Source of the DNA: Psychrobacter sp. FME6
Lineage (GTDB): Bacteria > Pseudomonadota > Gammaproteobacteria > Pseudomonadales > Moraxellaceae
NCBI RefSeq assembly: GCF_014861365.1
Contig: NZ_RRYW01000025.1
Span: forward strand, 1-34,760
Length of the DNA: 34,760 bases
Reading direction: 5' to 3'
Shown: positions 8,410 through 16,194 of the stretch, one piece after another
Position numbering within the stretch: position 1 is the stretch's first letter
How the letters are laid out: each line of letters begins with the position of its first letter
Notes under the pieces: model-generated
What the model saw: only the letters and a program-made list of their open reading frames with translations
Database searches by the model: none
Told to the model about the DNA's origin: nothing
Translations under genes and position numbers: made by a program

Positions 8410-9617
8410 TGCGTTCCTTATTTGCCAAGTCCCCAAAGCCGATACAGCTGGCCGCAAAACCTACCAACCTAAAAGTGCTTAGTCGCTATGTGAAACTCAA
8501 TGCTTTATTAGCGATTATTGCTGCAGTCATTGGTTTATGGGCACTGCAACTTATTTTCTCTTATTTATCAGAGCTGGACTCACTAGATGATAGCTATACG
8601 ATGGGTGAGGCGATTAAGTATATCTTTTATCGTTCACCGTATTTTTTAGAGCAATTTATCCCAACGGGCGCGCTCCTTGGGGCAGTGGTTGGTTTGGGCC
8701 TGCTCGCCAATAACAGCGAGTTGGTCGTGATGCGCGCCGCTGGAGTTAGCGTCTATCGTATCGTCGGCTGGGTATTGCAGCCAGCTTTAATTTTTGTCCT
8801 GTTGGCATTGATGGTTAATCAGTTTGTGTTGCCGCATTCCAATCAATTGGCAAAAGAGATTAACGATGAGGATAACAGCTCGTTGGTGACATCGGTACGC
8901 GGTTATTGGACCGTGCAGCCACGCTTTGTAGAGTCAAACGATGGCAGTACAAAACCAGATGGCAGCGATATCTTATATATCGATTATGCCGATGTTCAAG
9001 GCAATATCGGTCAGGTAAAGCGTTGGCACTTAGATAACAAGGGTAGCTTGCAAACTGCCGTTCATGCTGAGGGCGGCCAATATATCGGGCGCGAGCCTAT
9101 TAATACTGCCAGTAGCAAACTGAGCGAACAATATCGTTACGAATGGCAGCTGAATAATATGACCGAGCTTACTATCAATCAAGGTTTTGAAAGTAGCCAA
9201 GCCATCTCACCGTCAGATACCTTAAGTCTGCCCTTTGCCCCTGAGTCAGTGTATTTGCTCACTCGTGAGGCGGATGATTTATCATTGACCCAGTTGTATG
9301 AGCATCGTCAGTTTATGCGCCAACAAAGTACCCGTTCTTTAGGTCATGAGCTGGCATTTTGGCAAAAGCTGTTATCGCCATTGTCTATCTTATCACTGGT
9401 GATTGTTGCTTGTTCATTCGTCTTTGGCTCGCTGCGTACGCATAGCTTGGGTTTACGTATCGTAGTGGCCTTATTATTTGGCTTGTTGTTTAGCTACGTC
9501 CAGGATTTAGTTGGTTTTGTCTCGCTGGCAACTGGGTTTTCACCGTTATTAATGGTCATATTACCGATTATCGCCAGTGCGATATTGGGTGGCTATTTAT
9601 TAAAACGACAAATGTAA
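8409..9617 (+). CDS. lptG: LPS export permease LptG
   Basis: This is the partner permease of LptF in the LptB2FG LPS extractor. The 402-aa protein starts at ATG 8409, overlapping the lptF stop by one base, with GGAGGG (8396-8401) as ribosome site. It shows the LptG pattern: LSRYVKLN, a first membrane helix, then YRSPYFLEQFIPTGALLGAVVGLGLLA and ELVVMRAAGVSVYRI (the coupling region facing LptB). A periplasmic domain (about 150-300) and three C-terminal helices starting near KLLSPLSILSLVIVAC follow. The operon ends at a strong terminator at 9624-9685. Confidence 0.95.
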   Translation: MRSLFAKSPKPIQLAAKPTNLKVLSRYVKLNALLAIIAAVIGLWALQLIFSYLSELDSLDDSYTMGEAIKYIFYRSPYFLEQFIPTGALLGAVVGLGLLANNSELVVMRAAGVSVYRIVGWVLQPALIFVLLALMVNQFVLPHSNQLAKEINDEDNSSLVTSVRGYWTVQPRFVESNDGSTKPDGSDILYIDYADVQGNIGQVKRWHLDNKGSLQTAVHAEGGQYIGREPINTASSKLSEQYRYEWQLNNMTELTINQGFESSQAISPSDTLSLPFAPESVYLLTREADDLSLTQLYEHRQFMRQQSTRSLGHELAFWQKLLSPLSILSLVIVACSFVFGSLRTHSLGLRIVVALLFGLLFSYVQDLVGFVSLATGFSPLLMVILPIIASAILGGYLLKRQM

Positions 9618-9623
9618 AAAAGT

Positions 9624-9685
9624 AGCTAAGCACAAAAAAGCCCACCAAAACGATAATGTCTTAGTGGGCTTTTTTGTGCTTAGCT
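9624..9685. terminator. Large bidirectional terminator between lptG and a methyltransferase gene
   Basis: The arms at 9624-9645 (AGCTAAGCAC...GCCCAC) and 9664-9685 are perfectly complementary over 22 bp with an 18-nt loop. Each arm contains a six-base A or T run directly following a GC block, so it can terminate from both directions for the convergent genes lptG and the methyltransferase. Confidence 0.85.
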
Positions 9686-9710
9686 TTTAAAAACTTAAGG
9701 TTTCAAAAAG

Positions 9711-10319
9711 CTATTCTTTGGTCGCCATGGTAATGGTATAAGTCTTGCCTTGTTTGACCTTTTCGCTATTGCCAAACACTTCGGTAAACGAGCGTTTCAT
9801 AAACTGACGTAAGCCATTAATCGTTACCACATAAAAACGGCCCCCTTGACGCATACGTGCATAGGCATCGAGGAAGTATAAATAGTGCTGCTCTTTACCC
9901 ACTTTGGCTGGCAAGTTCGACATCACAAGACTAAAGTCTTTGTCCTTTGCTACCTGATTAAAGCCGTTGGATAAATGTACATCGACATTTTTTAGACCAT
10001 TTTTTTCACAATTAAGACGCGCATATTCTACTGCCATAAAGTCTTTATCAATCAAAGTATGTCGGCCATTCGGACATTCACGCGCCGCCGTCATACCGAG
10101 CACGCCATAACCACAGCCTAAATCTATCGAGTCATCATCGGCTTGAAAGTCCACATAATCAAGTAGCATCAGGCTACCATCGTCAAGCTTTTGCGGTGAA
10201 AAAATACCCCACGTGGTGGCAAAATCAAATGGTTTGCCAAGTACATCTTCACGAAAGTTAATGTCTTCGCGCCAATGTTGCGCTTTTTCTAATAGGTCAG
10301 CAGGGGGTCTATGGCTCAT
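9711..10319 (-). CDS. Class I SAM-dependent methyltransferase (MTS/RsmC-like)
   Basis: A Rossmann-fold methyltransferase of about 202 aa. The motif-I glycine loop DLGCGYG (66-72), acidic LIDKDFMAVEYA after it, and SNLPAKVG (134-141) in the motif-IV position are visible. NLPA replaces the NPPF/NPPY of rRNA guanine-N2 enzymes such as RsmC/RlmG. The C-terminal strand region GGRFYVVTINGLRQFMKR resembles the small-methyltransferase (MTS) domain. I prefer ATG 10319 (MSHRPP); a longer frame opens at TTG 10364, and neither has a good ribosome site. It is convergent with lptG and monocistronic. The substrate is unknown; an rRNA or small-molecule target is possible. Confidence 0.8.
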   Translation of the reverse strand: MSHRPPADLLEKAQHWREDINFREDVLGKPFDFATTWGIFSPQKLDDGSLMLLDYVDFQADDDSIDLGCGYGVLGMTAARECPNGRHTLIDKDFMAVEYARLNCEKNGLKNVDVHLSNGFNQVAKDKDFSLVMSNLPAKVGKEQHYLYFLDAYARMRQGGRFYVVTINGLRQFMKRSFTEVFGNSEKVKQGKTYTITMATKE

Positions 10320-10672
10320 GGGGTTCTCGGATAATGGATAAGTAATAGGGGGTGCATCGCCCAATCAGACAGTGTGCACATCATGACGAGTATTGTAACG
10401 AGAAAAGGGCAGGTTTGCAGCTACCGATTGCTAGAATTGTATCGTGGGGAAGAGTGGTTGTGGTCAGGAGTAGAGATTTATTTACCTTTGAGTGCTATGT
10501 TGCAGCGTATTAGAAAGATTCATTTACGCATTTATGTCTTAAAGCTATAGCATACTTATGGAAGCTATGGAATACTAAGAAAGCTAACGCACTGGTCAAC
10601 TATTTATTATAGTTTGTTATAGTAACTTCCCATTATCCTGGGAAGCATACCAGCTTACTAAGCTTAAATTTA

Positions 10673-10775
10673 TATCAAACCCAAAAATTACGATTAGCTA
10701 TGTCAAACTCGTTTAGTCTACAGCTCGTAACACTTGCACTTGTTTTCCTTGCTACTCTAATTTTTGTGAATGGTA
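10673..10775 (+). mobile_element. MITE copy 2 (103 bp), with TTA target duplication
   Basis: It begins TATCAAACCCAAAAATTACG and ends TTTTTGTGAATGGTA. TTA occurs at 10670-10672 and again at 10776-10778. Same length as copy 1 and in inverse orientation to it. It ends 37 bp upstream of the 147-aa gene, so the promoter of that gene must overlap or be provided by the element. The rest of the roughly 490-bp spacer (10320-10672) shows nothing I recognise. Confidence 0.85.
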
Positions 10776-10812
10776 TTACTAAGCTTTCATTAAAAAGAAA
10801 GGATGCTAAAAA

Positions 10813-11256
10813 ATGAAGTCTAGAATTAAAACTAAAACAAACCCAGCACAAGAAGTGTTTATTCATATCGTACACAGCAGACGGCTAAAGCCTCTTAAGA
10901 AGCAACCTGCTGTGAAGTGTGTTGAAGCGGTAAAAACCATCGACAAAGCTTATCTTGCTGAGCTATCAGGATCTGATGAATATGTGTCTATCGCCTTTTG
11001 CTATCAAAATTATAATGAAGACACCAATCCACGTCTTAGTGCCAACGAAAGCTGTGCTGTTATTAGTGTCGAAAAAGCCAAAGAGCTATTGCATACTGAA
11101 GAGCTGGCTGAAGAGGCACTGAGCGCCGTTAGTATTATTTTGTTTAGCGCTGTATCGCAGACGTTTGGTGGTTTCCTAACAGATGGTGAAACCAGTAAGC
11201 GTTATGTGCTGTCAAAAGGCACAGAATATGCAGGCTTGTCATCATTATCACTATAA
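10813..11256 (+). CDS. Hypothetical protein, 147 aa, flanked by MITEs
   Basis: I do not recognise this protein. It is predicted to be cytoplasmic, with no signal peptide. A basic N-terminus (MKSRIKTKTN, then RRLKPLKKQ) precedes a mixed alpha/beta body with SDEYVSIAFCYQNYNE, VISVEKAKELLHTEELAEEALSAVSIILFSAVSQ (shown here only as a landmark at about 88-121) and a Ser/Leu C-terminus. ATG 10813 has a good AAAGGA ribosome site, and codon use looks like the neighbouring genes, so it is likely real. It lies between two same-orientation MITE copies (10673-10775 and 11301-11372) and before a terminator at 11399-11431. No function can be given. Confidence 0.7.
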   Translation: MKSRIKTKTNPAQEVFIHIVHSRRLKPLKKQPAVKCVEAVKTIDKAYLAELSGSDEYVSIAFCYQNYNEDTNPRLSANESCAVISVEKAKELLHTEELAEEALSAVSIILFSAVSQTFGGFLTDGETSKRYVLSKGTEYAGLSSLSL

Positions 11257-11300
11257 AAATGTGAATCAGCAATGAGGCCGATTGTCTTAAATATAAATAA

Positions 11301-11372
11301 TACCAAACCCAAAAAGTACGATTAGCCGTGTCACACTCGTTTTCCTTGCTACTCTAATTTTTGTGAATGGTA
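11301..11372 (+). mobile_element. MITE copy 3 (72 bp, internally deleted), with TAA target duplication
   Basis: The ends TACCAAACCCAAAAAGTACG and TTTTTGTGAATGGTA match copy 2. TAA at 11298-11300 is repeated at 11373-11375. Relative to copy 2, 31 bp are missing between CTCGTTT and CTTGTTT, as expected for a deletion between short direct repeats. It sits between the 147-aa gene and its terminator. Confidence 0.85.
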
Positions 11373-11398
11373 TAAGATGACGTTTTTAATAGTTATAA

Positions 11399-11431
11399 AA
11401 AAGCGGCAGTATTAATAATACTGCCGCTTTT
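11399..11431. terminator. Terminator after the 147-aa gene
   Basis: GCGGCAGTATT (11403-11413) and AATACTGCCGC (11417-11427) form a perfect 11-bp stem with loop AAT, flanked by an A run and TTTT. Orientation is ambiguous. Confidence 0.8.
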
Positions 11432-11449
11432 ACTTTGGTTCAGGTGTAA

Positions 11450-11587
11450 TATAGTCAGTGAGAAGTAATATCGCTACATCACGTACTGCAGGTACCGTTT
11501 TTTCTTGCTTGCTGTGCCTACGCAGACAGAGGCTGCAAAAAAACTATACCCGCAGTATCGTAGTGTTTTTAAAGTATTTTAACTATA
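11450..11587. repeat. Palindromic dispersed repeat (family 2, copy C)
   Basis: The ends are TATAGTCA (11450-11457) and TAACTATA (11580-11587), inverted with one mismatch. The inner arms 11484-11503 (TACTGCAGGTACCGTTTTTT) and 11538-11557 pair with three mismatches. Between them lies the conserved core CTTGCTTGCTGTGCCTACGC plus AGACAGAGGCTGC. This is the clearest full-length copy, lying in the xerD downstream spacer. Confidence 0.75.
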
Positions 11588-11647
11588 GATGTTTTTTATT
11601 TCCAGTGAGGTAGTTCTCGAGTGTGGTGATTCTCGCGCACTAACAAC

Positions 11648-12586
11648 TTAACCCCTTGGATGGTGTTCTGCATGCAATTTTTGCAATCTCGCTGTCGCTA
11701 CGTGGGTATAAATCTGTGTCGTCGATAAATCGCTATGGCCAAGTAATAGCTGCACACTACGTAAATCTGCGCCATGATTGAGTAGATGCGTGGCAAAAGC
11801 ATGACGCAGGGTATGCGGCGACAATTCTTTATCAATACTGGCAATTTTGGCGTATTTTTTTAATAAATACCAAAAGTTTTGTCGCGTCATATAGCCGCCT
11901 TGCGCGGTCAAAAATACTGCTTGGCAATTTCCTGCTTTTAAATGTGCAATCAAATCCACACGTCCATGGGTTAGATAATCTTCCAGCGCGTCTGCTGCGT
12001 ATTCACCTAAAGGCACCAATCGCGTTTTATTACCTTTACCGGTGATTTGTAGCCAGCCTGAATTGAGATTCACCTGCTCAAGCGATAGATTAATCAGCTC
12101 GCTGACACGCAGACCGCAAGCATACAACACTTCTAGCATGGCTTTATCACGTAATCCAAGCGCGGTGCTGGTATCAGGTGCAGCAAGGAGGTTATCGACA
12201 TCGCCTTCGCTTAAATCCTTTGGTAATGGGCGACCAAGCTTTGGGCTTTTGATGCGCTCGCAAGGATTGTCTTCACGCAGGTTACTGGCGATCATCCATA
12301 GGTAAAACTGGCGCAAGCTTGAGAGCATACGTGCTTGGGTACGTGGGGTTTTGCCTTCGACGGTAAGCGTTGATAGGCAGTGCAGCACGTCATCAGGCTG
12401 CCAACGTGTCAGGGCGATAGGATTGGTCAGCTCGCAAGAACGCAGATCACGGACATAAGCATTGCGGGTGCGCGTTGCCAGACCACGCGAGAGCATGGCT
12501 TGACGAAACTCAGTGATATAAGTTGGCTCGTCATCAACGGCTAACGCTTTTGGTTGGCGCTGCTGTACGGCACGGTCGCGGCTCAT
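11648..12586 (-). CDS. xerD: Site-specific tyrosine recombinase XerD
   Basis: XerD, with XerC, resolves chromosome dimers at dif under FtsK control. The 312-aa protein has an N-terminal SAM-like core-binding domain (about 20-105) and a C-terminal catalytic domain. The catalytic set is complete: R160 (ACGLRVSE), K184, H258 and R261 (SPHTLRHAFATHLL), H284 (LLGHSDLSTT) and nucleophile Y293 (QIYTHVA). The ending LHAEHHPRG is characteristic of XerD rather than XerC. It starts 24 bp after the upstream methyltransferase gene stop, so the two are probably co-transcribed. The ribosome site before ATG 12586 is weak. The N-terminus has about 20 residues beyond the E. coli protein. Confidence 0.95.
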   Translation of the reverse strand: MSRDRAVQQRQPKALAVDDEPTYITEFRQAMLSRGLATRTRNAYVRDLRSCELTNPIALTRWQPDDVLHCLSTLTVEGKTPRTQARMLSSLRQFYLWMIASNLREDNPCERIKSPKLGRPLPKDLSEGDVDNLLAAPDTSTALGLRDKAMLEVLYACGLRVSELINLSLEQVNLNSGWLQITGKGNKTRLVPLGEYAADALEDYLTHGRVDLIAHLKAGNCQAVFLTAQGGYMTRQNFWYLLKKYAKIASIDKELSPHTLRHAFATHLLNHGADLRSVQLLLGHSDLSTTQIYTHVATARLQKLHAEHHPRG

Positions 12587-12610
12587 AATATAATACTCGG
12601 TGGTTGAATA

Positions 12611-13801
12611 TTAAACACGTTCTAGACACCATAACGAAGTGATTTCCAAACTACGCGCCGCAAATAGCGGATCAGTATTATCTTGGCTACGACCATGCTT
12701 AGGGGTGGTATCGAGACGGTATTTGACTGCTAAACCAGCATCTGCAAACCAGCCCAATAACTCATCACGGCTGCGCAGCTGCAAATGTTCTGCTAAATCT
12801 GACAGAATCAACCAGACTTCTCCCTGCTCGGCTAAATGCTGCTTTGTACCTTGCAACAACCCGCGCAACATCGTGCTCTTAGCGTCATAGACGGCGTACT
12901 CTAATGGCGAGCTTGGCTTAGCGGGCAACCAAGGTGGATTACAAACTATTAAATTGGCTAGCGGCGCATCATTTGGAAACAAATCTGCTTGCTGTAACTG
13001 TACGGCAGATAACTCCAAACGCACAAAGTTCTCGCTGGCGCAGGCTAACGCACGCGGATTTAAGTCTGTCGCAATGATCTGTTGCACACCGCGCTGCGCT
13101 AAGATAACTGCCAGCAAACCTGTTCCAGTACCAATATCAAAGGCAACATCACAAGTATCTGGCAGCGGTGCATCGAGCAACAACTGCACATACTCGTGAC
13201 GTGTTGGCGCAAAGACCCCATAATGTGGAAAAATCGATAGACCTAAACTCTCAATCGGTACGCCTTTTTCGCGCCACTGCGCTGCGCCTAACGCCCCTTG
13301 CAGGTCACGGAACGAAAGCAAGCAAGATTCATCCAACTGGCCAAAAGCTGCCATACAAGCGGCACTGACATCGGGGGCGCGACGTAGCTTACTGACATAA
13401 CCAGTCTCAAGCTCTAATAATAAACGACTTAATATGCGCGAACGTTGGGCTTGGGTTTGGCGTTGCTGATGAAATAAGTTAGGTATGGCTTCGGGGGTGA
13501 CCAACTTATCGGCCGTAGACTTATTAGCGGCTTTTTTTATTTTGCGCTGTTCAGAACGTTCATTAGTACGATCGATACGTCGATTGAGGGCTTGTAGCAG
13601 TTGTTTTGCATTATGAAAGTCACCGCGCCACAGCAGTGATGTACCTTCGCAAGCCAAGCGATAGGCTTCATCTGCGGTCGTTTTGTCATCGACTAAAACG
13701 ATACGCGCAGGCGGCGCATGATTGCTCTCAGACAGCCAGCGGGCGCTATGCAAAGTTTCATCCTCAAACCATTGTACATACTGCTTTTCTGTTGATAACA
13801 C
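12611..13801 (-). CDS. Class I SAM-dependent methyltransferase with NPPW motif
   Basis: A 396-aa protein whose C-terminal half is a Rossmann methyltransferase: DIGTGTGLLAVILA (222-235, SAM-binding loop), ATDLNPRALACA (244-255) and CNPPWLPA (287-294, N-PP-aromatic). The last motif is typical of enzymes methylating planar amino nitrogens such as Gln (PrmC/HemK) or adenine/guanine. The N-terminal about 180 residues are not recognised and include a basic helix-rich stretch (80-125). GTG 13801 is the start: AGAAGG lies at good distance and no better ATG exists nearby. It is followed by xerD on the same strand. The substrate is unknown. Confidence 0.8.
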   Translation of the reverse strand: MLSTEKQYVQWFEDETLHSARWLSESNHAPPARIVLVDDKTTADEAYRLACEGTSLLWRGDFHNAKQLLQALNRRIDRTNERSEQRKIKKAANKSTADKLVTPEAIPNLFHQQRQTQAQRSRILSRLLLELETGYVSKLRRAPDVSAACMAAFGQLDESCLLSFRDLQGALGAAQWREKGVPIESLGLSIFPHYGVFAPTRHEYVQLLLDAPLPDTCDVAFDIGTGTGLLAVILAQRGVQQIIATDLNPRALACASENFVRLELSAVQLQQADLFPNDAPLANLIVCNPPWLPAKPSSPLEYAVYDAKSTMLRGLLQGTKQHLAEQGEVWLILSDLAEHLQLRSRDELLGWFADAGLAVKYRLDTTPKHGRSQDNTDPLFAARSLEITSLWCLERV

Positions 13802-13883
13802 GCGGCTTACCTTCTGTGAGTGATACGTTGTTTACAAAGCAAAAATATTTTTAAACTATTAAGCGCTGATTTCTATACAGCCC

Positions 13884-14210
13884 CTAAGCGCTTTTTTTCT
13901 TAACCAAGTAACGATAAAGCGTGGCGCTTGTGGGCCCATCATCGTCGCTAGCAATGGTTATTTCTTCCGGATCGGAACGTAAGCTCACATTTTCAGCAAT
14001 CACTTCTTGATTCAATAGTTCATGACCCAAATGACGACAAAAATTAGGGATATCACGAGTGGTCGCTGGATCGGTGGCGAGTATTTCAACTACTTCGCCG
14101 CTTTCTGCTTTACGAATGGTTCGATGCAGCATCATCACTGGCTCAGGACAAATCAGTCCTTGAGTGTCTAAATGATGTTGGATAGTGGTGTCGGATATTG
14201 AAGTGGTCAT
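13884..14210 (-). CDS. tusA: Sulfur-carrier protein TusA family
   Basis: TusA passes persulfide sulfur from IscS into the Tus relay for 2-thiolation of tRNA wobble uridine and other sulfur pathways. The 108-aa protein shows the family signature [12 protein letters not shown], with the active Cys in CPEP at residues 21-24. It continues with [29 protein letters not shown], a normal IF3-like two-layer sandwich. It has about 12 N-terminal and 15 C-terminal residues beyond the minimal domain. Other TusA-like proteins exist (YedF, YeeD), so the exact role is inferred; the CPxP signature is solid. The ribosome site before ATG 14210 is weak. It sits 60 bp after the unknown membrane protein gene on the same strand. 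Confidence 0.85.
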   Translation of the reverse strand: MTTSISDTTIQHHLDTQGLICPEPVMMLHRTIRKAESGEVVEILATDPATTRDIPNFCRHLGHELLNQEVIAENVSLRSDPEEITIASDDDGPTSATLYRYLVKKKSA

Positions 14211-14270
14211 AATATTAATTTTCTTAACCTAAGAGATAAGTGTGGTCGCTGTGCATTGTTTTTTATGTTG

Positions 14271-14795
14271 CTATAAAGGGGTGTTTTCTGGATCAGTGGT
14301 TGTTTCTTGTTTTTCATCTGTTTTTTCATCAGTGTCAGGCAAGTCTGCCACTTCCAAAAAATTAAAAAAACGTTTAAAGCTCACTTTGAATAAAAACGCC
14401 ACGCCAAGCCACGATGCCAATCCTAACCAAGCCGTATCAGCAAATAACAGCCCACCGATAAGGATAATGCTTGAGACGCCAATGGTCATTATCACCATCG
14501 AGGATTGATTGAGGCGATAGCGATAGATAATAAACGCATCATAGAGCGTTAGCGGAATGGTCAGCGCAATCAGCGCGTAGGGCAGATTAAAGAACAAACG
14601 ATACAGCAACTGATTGTCATGAAAAGCTTTTATACTAGCAATGGTGCCAAAGACCATAAAAGCAATAATGGCGGCATAAATGAGGTAAATGGCAATTTTA
14701 TTGGCACGCTGAGCGCCCTTGATACGGGCGATGGCCAGCGGCGCAAAACCATGTCGCGAGTTATTTTTTAAGGATTGGTCTGAGACAGTGGTCAT
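14271..14795 (-). CDS. Hypothetical inner-membrane protein, 174 aa
   Basis: I do not recognise this protein. It has a basic cytoplasmic N-terminus (residues 1-32) and about four hydrophobic segments (roughly 34-53, 67-88, 99-119 and 121-137). An acidic C-terminal tail follows (DLPDTDEKTDEKQ...), so both ends are probably cytoplasmic. It lies between ruvX and tusA on the same strand with 75- and 60-bp gaps, so it may be co-transcribed with them. There is no clear ribosome site before ATG 14795. No catalytic motif is visible. Confidence 0.75.
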   Translation of the reverse strand: MTTVSDQSLKNNSRHGFAPLAIARIKGAQRANKIAIYLIYAAIIAFMVFGTIASIKAFHDNQLLYRLFFNLPYALIALTIPLTLYDAFIIYRYRLNQSSMVIMTIGVSSIILIGGLLFADTAWLGLASWLGVAFLFKVSFKRFFNFLEVADLPDTDEKTDEKQETTTDPENTPL

Positions 14796-14870
14796 AATAA
14801 TTCAGTCGCTTATCCGTTTAGAGGGTCTAGCAGAAGTTGGCGGAATGTTGAAAATCAAGCGGTCGCGCAA

Positions 14871-15398
14871 TTAATTGGCTTTGATAGCGTCGATTGCGAT
14901 ACTACTATTAGGATCAGCAAAATAAGTCGACATCAAAATACAGGCGGAGATGTCATCAATCGGGTCGCGCTCATTTTTAATCCAGCCATTTTCCCAGGCT
15001 ATTTCCCGCGCAGCAACGGATGTTAAGCGCTCATCACATAGAGTCACTGTCACTGGTAAACGCTGCTCCATGACTCTATGTGCTAGACGCCGCGCAAATT
15101 TGTGCGCACGCTTTGAGAGCATTGAGCTGCTACCGTCCATATTGAGCGGTAGTCCAACTACCACCTTTGCCACACCCCAAATCTTGATGATACCTAATAA
15201 ATTGTCCCAATCAGGCTGACCATTATTCATCGCTAAAATATCGAAGGCACGCGCGGTTTCGGTAATGGTGTTTCCAAGCGCCATGCCCATTTTTTTGACC
15301 CCGTAATCGAGTGCTAGTATGAGGTGCGGCTTAACGGTTGGCTCTACTGTAGCAGTGTCAGCAGTTGCCGTTGCAATGCTAGTTTCAGAATCTACCAT
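14871..15398 (-). CDS. ruvX: RuvX/YqgF pre-16S rRNA nuclease, Holliday-junction-resolvase fold
   Basis: RuvX (YqgF) has the RNase H fold; in E. coli it helps process the 5' end of 16S rRNA. The 175-aa protein begins with a variable 25-residue Thr/Ala-rich extension. Then come ILALDYGVKKMGMALG (catalytic Asp31), VVGLPLNMDGSSSM, CDERLTS and DPIDDISACIL, which carry the remaining acidic and family-conserved residues. It follows yqgE on the same strand, the order common in gammaproteobacteria. The start could be shorter than ATG 15398, since the first 25 residues are not conserved in the family. Confidence 0.93.
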   Translation of the reverse strand: MVDSETSIATATADTATVEPTVKPHLILALDYGVKKMGMALGNTITETARAFDILAMNNGQPDWDNLLGIIKIWGVAKVVVGLPLNMDGSSSMLSKRAHKFARRLAHRVMEQRLPVTVTLCDERLTSVAAREIAWENGWIKNERDPIDDISACILMSTYFADPNSSIAIDAIKAN

Positions 15399-15512
15399 AA
15401 TGATGCGTGCTTCCTATTTCTATTGAACACCATTTTTTTTAACTTAATGGCTTTAACCTAGATGATACTTTTTGCGCTCATCACCAATATATTTGTGAAT
15501 GTTCAACACACC

Positions 15513-16076
15513 CTAAGCATGACCAATATCGCTGCTAAGATAGTCAAAATTAACCCCAATCTTATCAGCGGCTATTTGCCAGCGCTGTTCAAATGGCGTA
15601 TCAAACAACAAATTCAGATCAGCGGGACACACTAACCAGTCACCGTTATCAAGCTCAGTCTCTAACTGTTTTTTGCCCCAACTGGCATGGCCCAAGCACA
15701 GCTGATAGTGTCCAACACCTTGACCATCAGCGATGCGTTTGAGGATATCTTGGCTAGTGGTGATACAAACGTTTTCTGAAATGGCAAAAGAAGACGCCCA
15801 CTGAGGTTGTCCGGTATGCAGCACAAAGCCCACTTCAGGATACATAGGGCCACCTTCTAACGGCAAGTCATCCATCACTTGCGGATCGGTAACCTCAATG
15901 TCTAAATCCTCTAGTAATTTTCCCACCCGAGTTTGTTCCAGCGGACGATTGACCATGAGACCAAGCGCACCGTGTTTATCGTGTCGGCAGATATAAATTA
16001 GCGCCTGCTCAAACCTAGGGTCTGACAGCTCTGGCGCTGCAATTAAGAAATGATGGGTCAAATTGGCTTTAGACAT
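15513..16076 (-). CDS. YqgE/AlgH family protein
   Basis: A 187-aa member of the UPF0301 YqgE/AlgH family. Landmarks are [69 protein letters not shown] and a C-terminal [11 protein letters not shown]. Length matches the family. AlgH was named for an effect on alginate regulation in Pseudomonas, but its biochemistry is not settled. It lies 114 bp upstream of ruvX on the same strand, its usual partner. The ribosome site is weak. Confidence 0.92.
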   Translation of the reverse strand: MSKANLTHHFLIAAPELSDPRFEQALIYICRHDKHGALGLMVNRPLEQTRVGKLLEDLDIEVTDPQVMDDLPLEGGPMYPEVGFVLHTGQPQWASSFAISENVCITTSQDILKRIADGQGVGHYQLCLGHASWGKKQLETELDNGDWLVCPADLNLLFDTPFEQRWQIAADKIGVNFDYLSSDIGHA

Positions 16077-16194
16077 AGAGACAAACGTAACCTACTAATA
16101 AAGGTGGGAGACCACTATATGGCGTTAATGGGTAAAAAATCAACTAAAGCAAATATTTAGCCATTATTAGATACTTAGTGTAGATAAGCGGTTT

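Noticed and set aside
10673..11372. Composite transposon made of two MITEs around the 147-aa gene
   Set aside because: Each element has its own matching triplet duplication (TTA and TAA), which indicates two independent insertions rather than one composite unit.
12042..13368. Plus-strand open frames opposite xerD and the NPPW methyltransferase
   Set aside because: They are antisense shadows of well-supported genes and show no recognisable protein sequence or ribosome site.
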